Positions 43,981 to 54,245 of a DNA stretch of 64,000 bases are shown one piece after another. This DNA comes from Shimia thalassica (GTDB lineage: Bacteria; Pseudomonadota; Alphaproteobacteria; Rhodobacterales; Rhodobacteraceae): assembly GCF_001458215.1 (NCBI RefSeq), contig NZ_CYTW01000001.1:124001-188000 (forward strand), read 5' to 3'. The translations under genes were made by a program, and so were the position numbers. The notes under the pieces were generated by a model. The model was not told where the DNA came from. It made no database searches and saw only the letters and a list, made by a program, of their open reading frames with translations. Position 1 is the first letter of the stretch; every line of letters begins with the position of its first letter.

Positions 43981-44523
43981 TTAAGAGGTGAGAGTGATCA
44001 AGAACCTAGTGTTGTTTGGCTGATTTGGAACAGCAGTACGTTCAATTGTCGCTGTTTCTTTGAAACGTTCAATGCACGCTTCGATCAATCCTTGGCAAAA
44101 CTCCACCAATGGGCGTGGAGACGAATACACCATTTCGAACTGGCTATCCCCAAAACGCTCGGTTGTGAAGCTGGGCAATTCTGCTTCGGGATAGAGCTTC
44201 AGAACCTCGACGTGAATTTCGGTATCGATGGCTTCGAGCATGTCGAATGAGTTTTCTTTTCCGACAAAGAAATCGCTGTACCCTTTTTCAAAAAAGTCGA
44301 GCATCCAGAAGCCAAATTTTTGTTGCAGGGCTTCTGGGCTTGCACCAGACTTTTCGCTAAAGCCTTCAACCAGCTTTATAAGGTGATCACACGGATAGTT
44401 CCCTACCGCCGTAAACGCACCGCCGTTATCCAAGTCAGCTTCATCAAGGACATTGTCAACCGTGGCTTCCCCGAATGCGGACTCGGCCATGCTCAGCAAT
44501 TCTACAAAAACAACGCCCTTCAT
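43981..44523 (-). CDS. H-NOX haem nitric-oxide sensor protein
   Basis: A 180-residue haem protein. The proximal haem ligand is His104 (in IDTEIHVEVLKLYP), Pro117 follows at the conserved haem-bending position region, and YSSPR at 133-137 supplies the YxSxR motif that binds the haem propionates. No distal tyrosine pocket is evident, which fits NO-selective rather than O2-binding H-NOX. ATG 44523 has an AGAGGAAA ribosome site. It is co-transcribed with the hybrid kinase, the standard bacterial NO-signalling pair controlling biofilm or cyclic-di-GMP in other proteobacteria. Confidence 0.93.
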   Translation of the reverse strand: MKGVVFVELLSMAESAFGEATVDNVLDEADLDNGGAFTAVGNYPCDHLIKLVEGFSEKSGASPEALQQKFGFWMLDFFEKGYSDFFVGKENSFDMLEAIDTEIHVEVLKLYPEAELPSFTTERFGDSQFEMVYSSPRPLVEFCQGLIEACIERFKETATIERTAVPNQPNNTRFLITLTS

Positions 44524-44957
44524 GGCCGTTTCCTCTTTTCTAAAGTGGCATACTAATGGCTTTGCACAAGTCACTAGCGCAAACATAGAAGCATTTCTAA
44601 TGCGCAAACCGGTAGGTCTTATATCCTTTCGTATAGGATGCTGTCAGGTCAATGGCTTACGTTCGCGTCAGACCTATACTTTTGGCGCATTTTCCAGAAA
44701 TGCCTAAAAACGTTACGATTTTTCTTGGGCCATTTTTGCCTTGGCCGCGCTTTCACGTGGCTCAGGCGGTACTCGACGCTGACAATGGGTGCGCAGAATG
44801 TAAGTGACGCCTTTCCCATGATTGGGATACTCGCCAAGCCAGAGGTGTTTCGGCTCAAGAGTGACATTGTGCCCCAAGGGAGGTGTTAAAAAGGTAACGC
44901 TTTGGCTTGAAACCGGCGGGATGTGGGCGCACTCTGGGCTCAAACGAAAGTCGGTAG
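44524..44957. other. 434-base divergent region upstream of H-NOX and Na/Pi transporter genes
   Basis: Contains the inverted repeat ATCCT-N7-AGGAT at 44623-44639, a candidate operator for the H-NOX operon. A minus-strand frame (44713-44943, TTG start, charged C-terminus) could encode a small protein but lacks a ribosome site and family match. Nothing else is supported. Confidence 0.45.
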
Positions 44958-46562
44958 ATGAACGAAGATTTTTTCCTCGCCATTGGCGGCATCGGCATGT
45001 TTCTTCTGGGAATGAAGATCATGACGAACGCCCTTCGTGAAGCGGCAGGAAGCAATCTTCGTGACTGGCTGTCCCGTTTCACCACAACCCCTCTGCGCGG
45101 GGTTATGACCGGTGCGATCACCACAGCCATTATCCAATCCTCCAGCGCAACAAGCGTGATGGTGGTTGGGTTTGTGGGCGCCGGATTGCTGAGCCTTGGC
45201 CAGGCTCTTGGGGTTCTCTACGGGGCAAATATCGGAACCACTGCGACGGGGTGGATCGTGTCGTTGTTGGGATTCAAGTTGCAATTGGGCAGCCTGGCGA
45301 TGGCCTTGCTCTTCCCGGCGGCTTTGCTGGATCTCTTGGCGCATGGCACTTTGGCCCGTGTTGGCCGGGTTGTCGCGGGCCTGTGTCTGTTGCTGGTTGG
45401 GCTGGAGTTCCTCCAGGATGGGATGAAGGGGCTGACCGAAGGCGCAAGGTTCGACATGCTTCCCTCGGGCACGCTGGGATCGGTTTTGCTTTTGTTGTTG
45501 ATTGGCGCGGTCTTCACGATCCTGGTGCAATCTTCTAGCGCGGCTGTGGCGCTTGCGTTGGTGCTGCTGGACGGTGGCGTTATTTCGGTGTCTCAGGCGA
45601 CTGCCATGGTCATCGGGATGAACATCGGCACGACCTTCACTGCTATGATGGCCTCTGTCGGGGGCTCTCGTCCGATGCGCCAAACTGCCGTCGGGAACCT
45701 TGTGTTCAACCTTGTGACATCTGCGCTGGCCTTGCCCGTCGCGATATTTGCAGAGGACCAGATGACGGCGCTGGCCGTGGCGACCGACCCGATGACTGCG
45801 CTGTTGTTGTTTCATCTGGGGTTCAACGTCGTGGGAACGGCCCTGTTTTTACCCTTCACGTCCGAGTTCGCGGCGTTCATTGCCCGACTGGTGCCGGAAA
45901 CCAAAACCGACAGTCTGATTTCTCTGGATCGTGCGCTTCTGCAAGATCCAGGCACCGCGTTGATCGCGGCTCAAACGGCGCTCATTACAATTGTGGGGCG
46001 GCTGTTCGATGCGCTGGGCAGTGCGTTGCAACCCGAACCGGATTTGCGCTTGTTGGCGGCCTTGGCACCGGTTGAGGAGGCCGTCGAAGAACTGGTCGCG
46101 TTTTTGGAAGATATCCGTCTGCCAGAAGGCGTCGAAGATGACGAGAAGATCTACACCGAACTGTTGCATCAGACGGACCACGTTATGCGGCTGCTAGAGC
46201 ACGCGCGTCGTCCGGCGTTTGTTCAAATCCTGCTGGAGGATCGAATCCTCAGGCGCCCTGCTTTGGCAGTAGGAGCCGCTTTGTTGCGTCACCCGCCCGC
46301 GCCTTTGACCGAGCGGGATGCCGAACGTTTGGCCCGTCTGCATCGGTTGGTCGAGCATCGCAGGAAACGGCACCGGCGCGCGATGTTGTTGGGCGAACAC
46401 GCAGGGATGTACTCTGTGTCAGATGTGTTTTCTCATACCGATGCCATGCGATGGTTGGACCGTGTTCTTCACCATGCCGAGCGTATCGCGAAACACTATG
46501 AGACATTTCACAAAGTACGCCCCGAATTTCCAGAAGAGGCGCAACAAAAAACGCCCGCATGA
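44958..46562 (+). CDS. Na/Pi cotransporter family protein (NptA/YjbB-like)
   Basis: A 534-residue membrane protein with the two inverted repeats of the family, each holding the QSSS signature: IIQSSSATS (60-66) and LVQSSSAAV (191-197), with GANIGTTATGW and GMNIGTTFTA after them. The C-terminal 200 residues form a PhoU-like helical domain. It probably exports or imports phosphate with sodium. The last codons form the left arm of a terminator stem. Confidence 0.9.
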   Translation: MNEDFFLAIGGIGMFLLGMKIMTNALREAAGSNLRDWLSRFTTTPLRGVMTGAITTAIIQSSSATSVMVVGFVGAGLLSLGQALGVLYGANIGTTATGWIVSLLGFKLQLGSLAMALLFPAALLDLLAHGTLARVGRVVAGLCLLLVGLEFLQDGMKGLTEGARFDMLPSGTLGSVLLLLLIGAVFTILVQSSSAAVALALVLLDGGVISVSQATAMVIGMNIGTTFTAMMASVGGSRPMRQTAVGNLVFNLVTSALALPVAIFAEDQMTALAVATDPMTALLLFHLGFNVVGTALFLPFTSEFAAFIARLVPETKTDSLISLDRALLQDPGTALIAAQTALITIVGRLFDALGSALQPEPDLRLLAALAPVEEAVEELVAFLEDIRLPEGVEDDEKIYTELLHQTDHVMRLLEHARRPAFVQILLEDRILRRPALAVGAALLRHPPAPLTERDAERLARLHRLVEHRRKRHRRAMLLGEHAGMYSVSDVFSHTDAMRWLDRVLHHAERIAKHYETFHKVRPEFPEEAQQKTPA

Positions 46563-46578
46563 AATGCGGGCGTTTCGA
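46549..46578. terminator. Bidirectional terminator between Na/Pi transporter and leuB
   Basis: A perfect 12-bp stem (46549-46560 with 46564-46575) and a GAA loop, with an A run on the left and TTT at the right. The transporter stop codon lies in it. Confidence 0.9.
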
Positions 46579-46597
46579 TTGCATATCCAGTGCTGGA

Positions 46598-47704
46598 TCA
46601 GAGGCTGGCGTCCAGAGCAGCAATCACTGCGGAGCCCATTTCTGATGTTGTTGCCGGTGTTCCACCGTCCGCTTGCATCAGGTCGCCCGTGCGAACGCCA
46701 TCAGCCAGAACCTGTTCAACGGCGGCTTCAAGACGATCTGCTTCGCCGCCCTCGCTAAACGAATACCGCAGAGCCATCGCAAAGCTCAGGATACAGGCAC
46801 AAGGGTTGGCTTTGCCTTCACCGGCAATGTCAGGCGCAGAACCGTGTACGGGCTCGTAAAGTGCTTTGGGACGACCGTTTTCCATCGGAGCACCCAGCGA
46901 TGCCGACGGCAGCATACCCAGCGATCCGGTGAGCATGGCCGCGCAATCCGAAAGAAGGTCGCCAAACAGGTTGTCTGTCAGAATCACGTCGAATTGCTTT
47001 GGTGCCCGAACAAGCTGCATCGCGCCATTGTCTGCGTACATGTGCGAGAGTTCGATATCTTTGTAATCCGCTTCGTGCACTTCAGTGACCACGTCGCGCC
47101 ACAAAATGCCGGATTCCATTACGTTTGCTTTTTCCATCGAACAAAGCTTGCCGCCGCGCTTGCGGGCCAATTCGAATGCAGCACGTGCAACGCGGTCGAT
47201 CTCGGACTCGGTATAGCGTTGTGTGTTGATACCGACGCGTTCGTTGTTCTCGGTGAAGATACCGCGTGGTTCACCGAAATAGGAACCAGAGGTCAATTCG
47301 CGAACGATCATGATATCGAGGCCCGCGACGATGTCTTTCTTCAAAGAAGAGAAATCTGCCAGGGCGTCAAAACACTGGGCCGGGCGCAGGTTGGCAAAAA
47401 GGTCCATCTCTTTGCGCAGGCGCAACAGGCCGCGCTCAGGTTTTACCGAAAAGTCCAGAACGTCGTATTTTGGTCCACCAACAGCGCCCAGAAGAACGGC
47501 GTCAACCTCTTGGGCTTTGGCCATTGTGTCATCATGCAAAGGCACACCGTGTGCGTCATAGGCCGCGCCGCCCACCAGATCTTCGCTCACGTCGAATTTC
47601 AGGCCGCGTTTGTCACCGAACCAGTCGATGATGCGTTGTACTTCGGCCATGACTTCGGGGCCAATGCCGTCGCCGGCGAGAATGAGAAGCGAAGGGTTGC
47701 TCAT
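46598..47704 (-). CDS. leuB: 3-isopropylmalate dehydrogenase LeuB
   Basis: A 368-residue decarboxylating dehydrogenase of leucine synthesis, converting 3-isopropylmalate to 2-ketoisocaproate with [53 protein letters not shown], the metal-site [10 protein letters not shown] and [16 protein letters not shown] are all present. leuC and leuD lie 4 kb upstream on the same strand, separated by other genes. A putative start at 47704 follows a weak ribosome site. Confidence 0.97.
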   Translation of the reverse strand: MSNPSLLILAGDGIGPEVMAEVQRIIDWFGDKRGLKFDVSEDLVGGAAYDAHGVPLHDDTMAKAQEVDAVLLGAVGGPKYDVLDFSVKPERGLLRLRKEMDLFANLRPAQCFDALADFSSLKKDIVAGLDIMIVRELTSGSYFGEPRGIFTENNERVGINTQRYTESEIDRVARAAFELARKRGGKLCSMEKANVMESGILWRDVVTEVHEADYKDIELSHMYADNGAMQLVRAPKQFDVILTDNLFGDLLSDCAAMLTGSLGMLPSASLGAPMENGRPKALYEPVHGSAPDIAGEGKANPCACILSFAMALRYSFSEGGEADRLEAAVEQVLADGVRTGDLMQADGGTPATTSEMGSAVIAALDASL

Positions 47705-47761
47705 GGATTTCGTCCTTGATGAATTTGCTTGGGATTGCCCTAGCTGGAGAACGCGAAAAGA

Positions 47762-48655
47762 TCAAGAAACGAAGGGTTGCAGACCGTCGGACAGAAGGTC
47801 CCAGACACGGGAAATTCGCGGTGTGTGGCGCATAGCTTCGTGTGCGGTAAGCCAAACCGGCAATGTCGGAAGGGGAACTCCGAGATCAAGGTCGATGATT
47901 CCGTCAGTCGCCATGGCGGTGTGTTTTTGACAAAACCCGATCCCGCACCCTGCCTTGACCAGCTCCCAATAAGCCGTCTGGTTGTCACACCTGACGCAGA
48001 AGGTATCCCGGGTGACCGACCATCCATGATCTGTCATTGAGCGAATGATAAGATCGTTCCGGTCATATCCTACGATATCATGGTTAATGAAATCTTCCGG
48101 CGTTTGCGGGAGCCCTCTGCGCGCGACATAGCTTTCAGCTGCGAACAGCCCCAACGTGATATCCCCAAGGTGTTTGGCAATCATATCCAACTGTTTGGGG
48201 CGATACATGCGGATGGCGATGTCCGCTTCGCGAAATAGCAGGTTTTCCGTATCATCCGTTGCCAGCAAATCCAGTTTGATCTCGGGCTCTTTGGTGCGAA
48301 TGCTGGCCAGAAGGTCCGGTACAACATGATGGGCCATAAACACGCTACAGGTGATCCGCACATCGCCGGCCAGCGAGGTTTGCGCACCTGCGGCCTTGAG
48401 GGTGAGTTCGGACATATGGCGCTGCATGGCGCGGGCTGTGTGAAATACATCCTGCCCAAGCTCTGTCAGTTCGAGCCCCCTTGCATGACGATGAAAGAGT
48501 TCGACACCAAGGGTGGTTTCCAGTGTCTTTATATGTCGCCCGACAGTGGGTTGGCTGGAGTGGAGTCGGCGCGCACCAGCAGACAGCGACCCCGTTTCCG
48601 CAACTGCCAGAAAAACCTGAATGAGCGACCAATCTGTTGATGACAAATTATCCAT
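47762..48655 (-). CDS. LysR-family transcriptional regulator
   Basis: A 297-residue regulator with an N-terminal winged HTH (FLAVAETGSLSAGARRLHSSQPTVGRHIKTLE, about 14-44) and a C-terminal effector-binding domain ending with GIGFCQKH and LPVWLTAHEAMRHTPRI. It diverges from an NAD-dependent epimerase gene with 96 bases between, the usual LysR arrangement, so it probably controls that gene and itself. The inducer is unknown. Confidence 0.92.
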   Translation of the reverse strand: MDNLSSTDWSLIQVFLAVAETGSLSAGARRLHSSQPTVGRHIKTLETTLGVELFHRHARGLELTELGQDVFHTARAMQRHMSELTLKAAGAQTSLAGDVRITCSVFMAHHVVPDLLASIRTKEPEIKLDLLATDDTENLLFREADIAIRMYRPKQLDMIAKHLGDITLGLFAAESYVARRGLPQTPEDFINHDIVGYDRNDLIIRSMTDHGWSVTRDTFCVRCDNQTAYWELVKAGCGIGFCQKHTAMATDGIIDLDLGVPLPTLPVWLTAHEAMRHTPRISRVWDLLSDGLQPFVS

Positions 48656-48751
48656 TCAAAAATGAATACACGATCTTTGATTTTTGCCAATTTTTAAATG
48701 CATGTGAATGGTCGAGGGTAAGGGAGAAATGCTAATTAGTGGGAGTTCAAG

Positions 48752-49657
48752 ATGTCTCAATCTGTTCTTGTTTTGGGAGCGTCCGGTCGTTTCGGGCAAC
48801 ATACGGCAGCGGCCTTTTCTGCCGCAGGTTGGCAGGTGACACCGTTTGATCGGAAAACTGATAATCTGATGGATGCGGCCCAAGGCAAAGATGTCATCGT
48901 CTCGGCATGGAACCCGCAATATCAGGACTGGGCGAGTTTGGTTCCTGATTTGCATGCATCTGTGATTGCCGCAGCACGCGCCGCAGATGCGACTGTCATC
49001 CTCCCCGGAAATGTCTATGTGTTTGGCGCAGGGCATCCGGGTGTCTGGAGCGAGACCACCCCTCATCTCGCGACCAACCCTCTTGGGCAAATTCGCATAG
49101 AGATGGAGCAAGCCTATCGCGACAGTGGGGTCCGCACCATTGTTCTGCGGGCTGGAGACTATCTCGACAACACTGCGTCTGGAAACTGGTTCGACAGAAT
49201 TATGGCGTCAAATGTTGCAAAAGGAAAATTCACCTATCCTGGCGAAGCGAACATTGCCCATGCCTGGGCCTATCTTCCAGACATTGCAAAAGCCGCAGTT
49301 CTTCTGGCGGAGAAACGGTTAGATCTTGCCGTCTATGAAGACGTGCATTTTCCGGGCTTCACGCTTAGCGGGCAAGAAGTCGCGGATATGATCTCGGCCT
49401 CGATGGGGCAAGCGATTCACCTGAAGCGGATGAGTTGGTTGCCGCTACAGCTTCTGGCGTGGGCCTGGCCTATGGCGCGCTGTTTGTGTGAAATGCGCTA
49501 TCTGTGGAACACGCCGCATTCCCTAAGCCATGAACGCTTTGAGCAACTCCTTCCCGAGTTTGTTCATACACCGGCCGAGCAGGCCATCGCGCGTTCCGTG
49601 AATGCGGTTTTGCCCACATCGGATCACATCGCCAAATCAACCCAGATCAAGGCGTGA
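48752..49657 (+). CDS. NAD(P)-dependent epimerase/NmrA-like short-chain protein
   Basis: A 301-residue protein with the nucleotide-binding GASGRFG (9-15) and VILPGNVYVFG near 86. The extended-SDR Tyr-x3-Lys motif is not obvious, as in atypical SDRs. It is probably a redox or sensing protein rather than a sugar epimerase. The promoter region is shared with the LysR regulator. Its 3' end overlaps the convergent EEP-family gene by 34 bases. Confidence 0.8.
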   Translation: MSQSVLVLGASGRFGQHTAAAFSAAGWQVTPFDRKTDNLMDAAQGKDVIVSAWNPQYQDWASLVPDLHASVIAAARAADATVILPGNVYVFGAGHPGVWSETTPHLATNPLGQIRIEMEQAYRDSGVRTIVLRAGDYLDNTASGNWFDRIMASNVAKGKFTYPGEANIAHAWAYLPDIAKAAVLLAEKRLDLAVYEDVHFPGFTLSGQEVADMISASMGQAIHLKRMSWLPLQLLAWAWPMARCLCEMRYLWNTPHSLSHERFEQLLPEFVHTPAEQAIARSVNAVLPTSDHIAKSTQIKA

Positions 49658-50634
49658 CGGCTGGTTTCCTCGCCTTCGGGCCATGCGACCCCTTTGTCCA
49701 GCACGGTTAATGCGGATGAGGGCAAGATGTAATCCACACGCATGTCTCCGGGCGTCGGATCCGGCCAGTCGGCCGTTATGTCCCCGCGAAGACGTGAAAC
49801 GGGATGTGGATCTTGAAGGCGGGGGTGATTTAGAAGGGCGCGAAGTGCGCCTTTCTGGCCCTCTCCCTTTTGGATATCCTGATTGGCATTGCCCAACAGG
49901 ATAAACTGCTCGTTTGTTATCCCGCCAAATCCGCCGTTCAAGACATGTTGCCAAAGCCGCAGCTCATCAGCATTGCGCAGGCCATTGCGGTCTTCCTCTC
50001 CGTCGAAAACCGGCGGCGTTGCATCTAGTGTGAGCATCTGCAGGTCTCCTGCGGGGGTCTCTATGTGCACAATCCAATGCCCCCCGGACGACAAGCGTTG
50101 AACACTTTGGGCTGCCTCTGACGGAAACGGGCGACCATCCACAAAAGGCAATCGTGCACCGGGCAGATCTTTCCACAACAGATGAGAGAAGTCTTTGACC
50201 CCGTCCTGAGATACTGGCCATCGAGAGAGAATGGCCATGCTGCCCTGACCAAAGAAATGTCCGAACCCAAAGGCATCTTCTGCTCCGGTCGACCAGCCAT
50301 CCCCGTTGAGGTCCATGCCACTTTGGTCTCCACGATTTGTAGGAAGGGCGAACCGGACCGGCAGGGTATGGCCGTGCTCAGCAATCGCTTGTTGCAAGGC
50401 AGCAAGCCCTTGAAGATCATGGTCGTAGTCAACGCCTAAGACCAGAATGATGTCGGGCTTGATCTTGGCAATCAGGGCTGCGGCGGATCGGGATTTCGGG
50501 CTGCCCCTGCGGATGTCGCGCAGCATTAATCCCGGTCCGCGTGCTGCGAGTTCGGTGTCGAACACCGCAACGCGCAACTTGTCAGCCGCAGCGCCCAAAG
50601 GGGCACAAACCAACAGGAAAAGGATGAGGATCAG
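49624..50634 (-). CDS. Exported endonuclease/exonuclease/phosphatase-family protein
   Basis: About 336 residues with a signal peptide (ILILFLLVCAPLGAAADK). Family motifs are degenerate: KPDIILVLGVDYDHD in place of the usual Glu strand, GNANQD for GDFN, and DMRVDYILPSS near the C-terminus with the conserved Asp; the His of SRHALIWVDL is kept. It is probably a phosphodiesterase-like hydrolase. No ATG, GTG or TTG fits the signal peptide; a CTG at 50634 overlaps the upstream stop (CTGA), while ATG 50751 would overlap the upstream gene by 121 bases. The start is therefore uncertain. Confidence 0.75.
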   Translation of the reverse strand: MILILFLLVCAPLGAAADKLRVAVFDTELAARGPGLMLRDIRRGSPKSRSAAALIAKIKPDIILVLGVDYDHDLQGLAALQQAIAEHGHTLPVRFALPTNRGDQSGMDLNGDGWSTGAEDAFGFGHFFGQGSMAILSRWPVSQDGVKDFSHLLWKDLPGARLPFVDGRPFPSEAAQSVQRLSSGGHWIVHIETPAGDLQMLTLDATPPVFDGEEDRNGLRNADELRLWQHVLNGGFGGITNEQFILLGNANQDIQKGEGQKGALRALLNHPRLQDPHPVSRLRGDITADWPDPTPGDMRVDYILPSSALTVLDKGVAWPEGEETSRHALIWVDLAM

Positions 50635-51464
50635 GCGGCTTGGATCGCTTGTGCAGCGGCGTAGGCGCGACGGCGGTTTTCGTCGATCATTTCGGCGACG
50701 CGGGTCATTGCCATGCCACGCATAATCAGGCTTGCCGGAATAAAGGCCCATGCACTTATGGTCCAGATCAAGGTCATCGAGTCGTCCAGATAAATCGGAT
50801 CAACAAGGTCAGACATCATTTGCACAATTGCTGGGATCAAAAATGGCATCAAAAACCCTAACGCAATGTTAAGGCGCCCGTCGCGACGCAGACGTGACAA
50901 GACATCGCCGCCAGCGGTCGGATCAAACAACGGCAGGTTCACCCAGACGTTAAAGGCACCATTGCGGGCCGGCCACCCCATGATCCGCACACAGAAATAG
51001 AAGATCGCGAGCGTCATGAGGGACACGAGGTATGAAAGACCGGCTGCTGTCCGCACGGAATCTGTCAGTGCGACGGTCGCATTCTCTGGCAACATGATGA
51101 CCATCAGGCGCACGGGAGAATAGGGAAAGTCGAGCCAGTTGCTAACTACATTCCCGAGAGCGGACAGAAAGCTTGTAAAGGCATTGGGCTCGTATTGTCC
51201 GCGCGCGATGGTCGACAGGGTGAAGACCGTAAGGAAAATGGCAGCAAAGCGCAGGCGATTGAATGGCGGCGCATACCGGAATTCAATAATGCTGGGATAG
51301 GTTGAAAAGTATTCGATGAACACCAGAAGGCCAGCAAAAAGCGAGAACAGTACGACGATATGAATCGCGTCCGTCCCAACATCAGGCAAAGCCAGTGCGG
51401 GTGTCGCGATCAACAAAGCCACCAATAGAGCGCGCGTAATAGCGCCAAGAAGTTTCTCGAACAC
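50631..51464 (-). CDS. Multi-span inner-membrane protein, function unknown
   Basis: A 277-residue protein with about six hydrophobic spans (near 10-30, 36-54, 70-88, 140-162, 205-225, 232-250) and charged loops. No family was recognised. It lies between leuD and leuB with the EEP-family gene, an arrangement apparently typical of roseobacter leu regions. Its stop overlaps the possible CTG start of the EEP-family gene, suggesting they are co-translated. Confidence 0.75.
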   Translation of the reverse strand: MFEKLLGAITRALLVALLIATPALALPDVGTDAIHIVVLFSLFAGLLVFIEYFSTYPSIIEFRYAPPFNRLRFAAIFLTVFTLSTIARGQYEPNAFTSFLSALGNVVSNWLDFPYSPVRLMVIMLPENATVALTDSVRTAAGLSYLVSLMTLAIFYFCVRIMGWPARNGAFNVWVNLPLFDPTAGGDVLSRLRRDGRLNIALGFLMPFLIPAIVQMMSDLVDPIYLDDSMTLIWTISAWAFIPASLIMRGMAMTRVAEMIDENRRRAYAAAQAIQAA

Positions 51465-51763
51465 TGCCTTTTCCCTTCAAACTGGACGGTCACGATTCGT
51501 TGCCGCGATCTTGTTCCAACTTGATCCCGCTCATTGGCGGGGCTTGCCTCAATCTTGCCTCAATTCTGCCTAGTTTAAGGCGTCGGCTCAAGGCTTTGTT
51601 TCAAATGAAGGGGATTTTTGGATTTTGACACAGTGGACTGATGCTGTATTGCATCAATCCACATGCGGAAAAGTGCTTTTTATACAATTGGATACAATAT
51701 GTAGTGGTGCAAACAAGGCGCCGAACCTGTTTGGAAGGTCTGCATTTCTTTTCACCTTTCGGC
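51465..51763. other. Intergenic region upstream of the membrane-protein gene
   Basis: About 300 AT-rich bases with no supported gene; presumably holds the promoter for the membrane-protein/EEP pair. A minus-strand frame spanning it and the leuD terminator is judged spurious. Confidence 0.5.
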
Positions 51764-51794
51764 AAAAAAGAAGGGCCGTTCAAAAGAACGGCCC
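51764..51794 (-). terminator. Intrinsic terminator after leuD
   Basis: A perfect 9-bp stem (51773-51781 with 51786-51794) with a 4-base loop, followed on the minus strand by a T-rich stretch, 25 bases past the leuD stop. Confidence 0.9.
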
Positions 51795-51818
51795 GCCTCA
51801 ATTTCGTCACATTTGCGC

Positions 51819-52424
51819 TTACATCCAGGGATGTTCTGCAGCAATGCGCGCTTCGAATGCGTCGATCGAGCTGGCTTTTTCCATCGTCAGGCCGATGTCG
51901 TCCAACCCGTTCAGCAGACAGTGCTTTTTGAACTCATCCACTTCAAAGGCAATGGTTGTGCCTTCGGATGTGGTGATTTCCTGCGCTTCCAGATCAACGG
52001 TCATACGGGCGTTTTCACCGCGTTCCGCGTCTTCCATAAGAATGTCGACCTGCTCTTGCGGCAGGACGATCGGCAGGATGCCGTTCTTGAAGCAGTTGTT
52101 AAAGAAGATGTCCGCGAAAGACGTCGAGACCACACATTTGATGCCAAAGTCCGCAATGGCCCAAGGCGCGTGCTCGCGCGACGAGCCACAACCAAAGTTG
52201 TCACCCGCCACAAGAATTTCGGCGTTGCGGTACTGTGGTTTGTTCAGAACGAAGTCGGGAATCTCTTCCCCGTCACGTGTGTAGCGCATTTCGTCAAACA
52301 GGTTCACGCCGAACCCGGTGCGTTGGATCGACTTCAGGAACACCTTGGGAATGATCATGTCAGTGTCGATATTCACCAGCGGCATAGGGGCCGCGACGCC
52401 ATGCAGTTTTTGAAACTTTTCCAT
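51819..52424 (-). CDS. leuD: 3-isopropylmalate dehydratase small subunit LeuD
   Basis: A 201-residue swivel-domain subunit with [17 protein letters not shown] and the N-terminal [15 protein letters not shown]. With LeuC it isomerises 2- to 3-isopropylmalate in leucine synthesis. It starts 20 bases after leuC on the same strand and ends at a strong terminator. Confidence 0.97.
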   Translation of the reverse strand: MEKFQKLHGVAAPMPLVNIDTDMIIPKVFLKSIQRTGFGVNLFDEMRYTRDGEEIPDFVLNKPQYRNAEILVAGDNFGCGSSREHAPWAIADFGIKCVVSTSFADIFFNNCFKNGILPIVLPQEQVDILMEDAERGENARMTVDLEAQEITTSEGTTIAFEVDEFKKHCLLNGLDDIGLTMEKASSIDAFEARIAAEHPWM

Positions 52425-52444
52425 TTTATTCTCCAGCCCCTAGA

Positions 52445-53851
52445 TTACATCAAGTCGCGAATGTCGGTCAGCTTGCCCGTCAAAGCAGCTGCAGCGGCCA
52501 TCGCGGGGGAGACAAGGTGCGTACGCCCTTTATATCCCTGACGGCCTTCGAAGTTCCGGTTCGAGGTTGCGGCGCAACGCTCGCCTTCGGACAGCTGATC
52601 GGGGTTCATCGCGAGACACATCGAACACCCTGCAAGGCGCCATTCAAATCCGGCTTCTCTAAAGATATCGGCCAGACCTTCCTCTTCGGCTTGAGCGCGC
52701 ACGAGACCGGAACCGGGCACGATCATCGCACGCATGCCGTCTTTGATTTTCTTGCCTTTGACCACTTCGGCCACGGCGCGGAAATCTTCGATACGACCGT
52801 TTGTGCACGATCCGATAAACACGGTGTCGATTTCGATATCGGTCAGTTTCTGACCCGGTGTCAGACCCATGTATTCGATTGAGCGACGAGCAGCTTCAAC
52901 TTTGCCGCCTTCGAAATCCTCAGGGTTTGGAACAACGCCAGTGATCGGCAGAACGTCTTCGGGCGATGTGCCCCAAGTGACAACGGGCTGAATATCTTCA
53001 CCTTTGAGGGTCACAACCTTGTCGAAATGCGCGCCTTCGTCAGTGAAGAGCGTTTTCCAATAGGCCAGAGCCTGTTCCCATGCGCCACCTTTGGGGGCAT
53101 GCGCGCGGCCCTTGCAATATTCATAGGTGGTTTCGTCAGGGGCGATCAAACCGGCGCGCGCGCCACCTTCGATGGCCATGTTGCAGACCGTCATACGACC
53201 TTCCATCGACAAATCGCGGATTGCTTCACCACAATATTCGATCACATAGCCGGTGCCACCAGCTGTGCCGGTCTCACCAATCACGGCCAGCGTGATGTCC
53301 TTGGCTGTCACACCGGGGTTCAGCTTGCCGGTGATTTCGACCTTCATGTTTTTGGACTTTTTCTGGATCAGCGTTTGCGTCGCCAGAACGTGTTCCACTT
53401 CCGAAGTCCCGATGCCATGCGCCAGCGCGCCAAAAGCACCGTGGGTTGCGGTGTGGCTGTCGCCACAAACAACGGTCATGCCGGGCAGGGTCCAGCCTTG
53501 CTCGGGGCCAACAATGTGCACGATGCCCTGACGGACGTCGGACACTGGATAATAGTGCACGCCGAATTCTTTGGCGTTGGTATCCAGCGCCTGAACCTGA
53601 ATGCGGCTCTCTTCGGTCATTTGTGCAGGATCTTCACGGCCGGCAGTGGTTGGCACGTTGTGATCTGGCACAGCGATGGTTTTTTCTGGTGCACGCACTG
53701 TGCGACCGGTCATGCGCAGGCCTTCAAATGCCTGTGGCGATGTCACTTCGTGGACGAGGTGACGGTCGATGTACAACAGGCATGTGCCGTCTTCGGCTTC
53801 GTGGGCGACGTGGGCATCCCAGATTTTGTCATAAAGCGTTTTGGGGGACAT
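52445..53851 (-). CDS. leuC: 3-isopropylmalate dehydratase large subunit LeuC
   Basis: A 468-residue aconitase-family enzyme. The [4Fe-4S] ligands are Cys in [10 protein letters not shown] and the CxxC of [37 protein letters not shown] and GRAHAPKGG are substrate-site motifs. It is the first gene of the leuC-leuD pair. Confidence 0.97.
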   Translation of the reverse strand: MSPKTLYDKIWDAHVAHEAEDGTCLLYIDRHLVHEVTSPQAFEGLRMTGRTVRAPEKTIAVPDHNVPTTAGREDPAQMTEESRIQVQALDTNAKEFGVHYYPVSDVRQGIVHIVGPEQGWTLPGMTVVCGDSHTATHGAFGALAHGIGTSEVEHVLATQTLIQKKSKNMKVEITGKLNPGVTAKDITLAVIGETGTAGGTGYVIEYCGEAIRDLSMEGRMTVCNMAIEGGARAGLIAPDETTYEYCKGRAHAPKGGAWEQALAYWKTLFTDEGAHFDKVVTLKGEDIQPVVTWGTSPEDVLPITGVVPNPEDFEGGKVEAARRSIEYMGLTPGQKLTDIEIDTVFIGSCTNGRIEDFRAVAEVVKGKKIKDGMRAMIVPGSGLVRAQAEEEGLADIFREAGFEWRLAGCSMCLAMNPDQLSEGERCAATSNRNFEGRQGYKGRTHLVSPAMAAAAALTGKLTDIRDLM

Positions 53852-54245
53852 GGGTCCTCTCCGATCTGTTTTGATTGGCTGTGTGGCTGCAAATCGGGCA
53901 CGCCAAAAGGCGCGCCGCCGCGCTCATAGGGCGGCGTTGACAGATTTCGACTGACCAAAGAAGCGCCAAGGCAAAAAGGCGCGGTCGTCTATGTCAAAGA
54001 TGCGTTTCATGCGCTTGCCATACACCTCGAATCGATTTCCATCAAGTCAGGAAGGGACATGGCCGGATTGTGTCGCAACAAAACTAGGGTGAATTTGTCA
54101 GGGGCGGGCCGTGTTTTCCGTCAATACGCAGTTGTCCTTTCTGTTTGAATGAAAAGTGCGTGGTAGCTGTTTGCCCCCTGTTTTGATCGCAAATCATTGA
54201 ATGGAAAGACAAAAGCATTTGCCGTCCTACGGTCGGGGGTGCATG
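53852..54245. other. 394-base divergent region between leuC and the MscS channel gene
   Basis: Presumably contains the promoters of both. No leucine-rich leader peptide or clear attenuator was seen upstream of leuC, and no other gene is supported. Confidence 0.5.

Noticed and set aside
44713..44943. A 76-codon minus-strand frame between the H-NOX and Na/Pi genes
   Set aside because: The C-terminus looks protein-like (charged, Lys/Glu-rich), but it starts with TTG, lacks a ribosome site and matches no known family; conservation data would be needed.
51601..51810. A 69-codon minus-strand frame after leuD
   Set aside because: It contains the leuD terminator stem and has no family resemblance.
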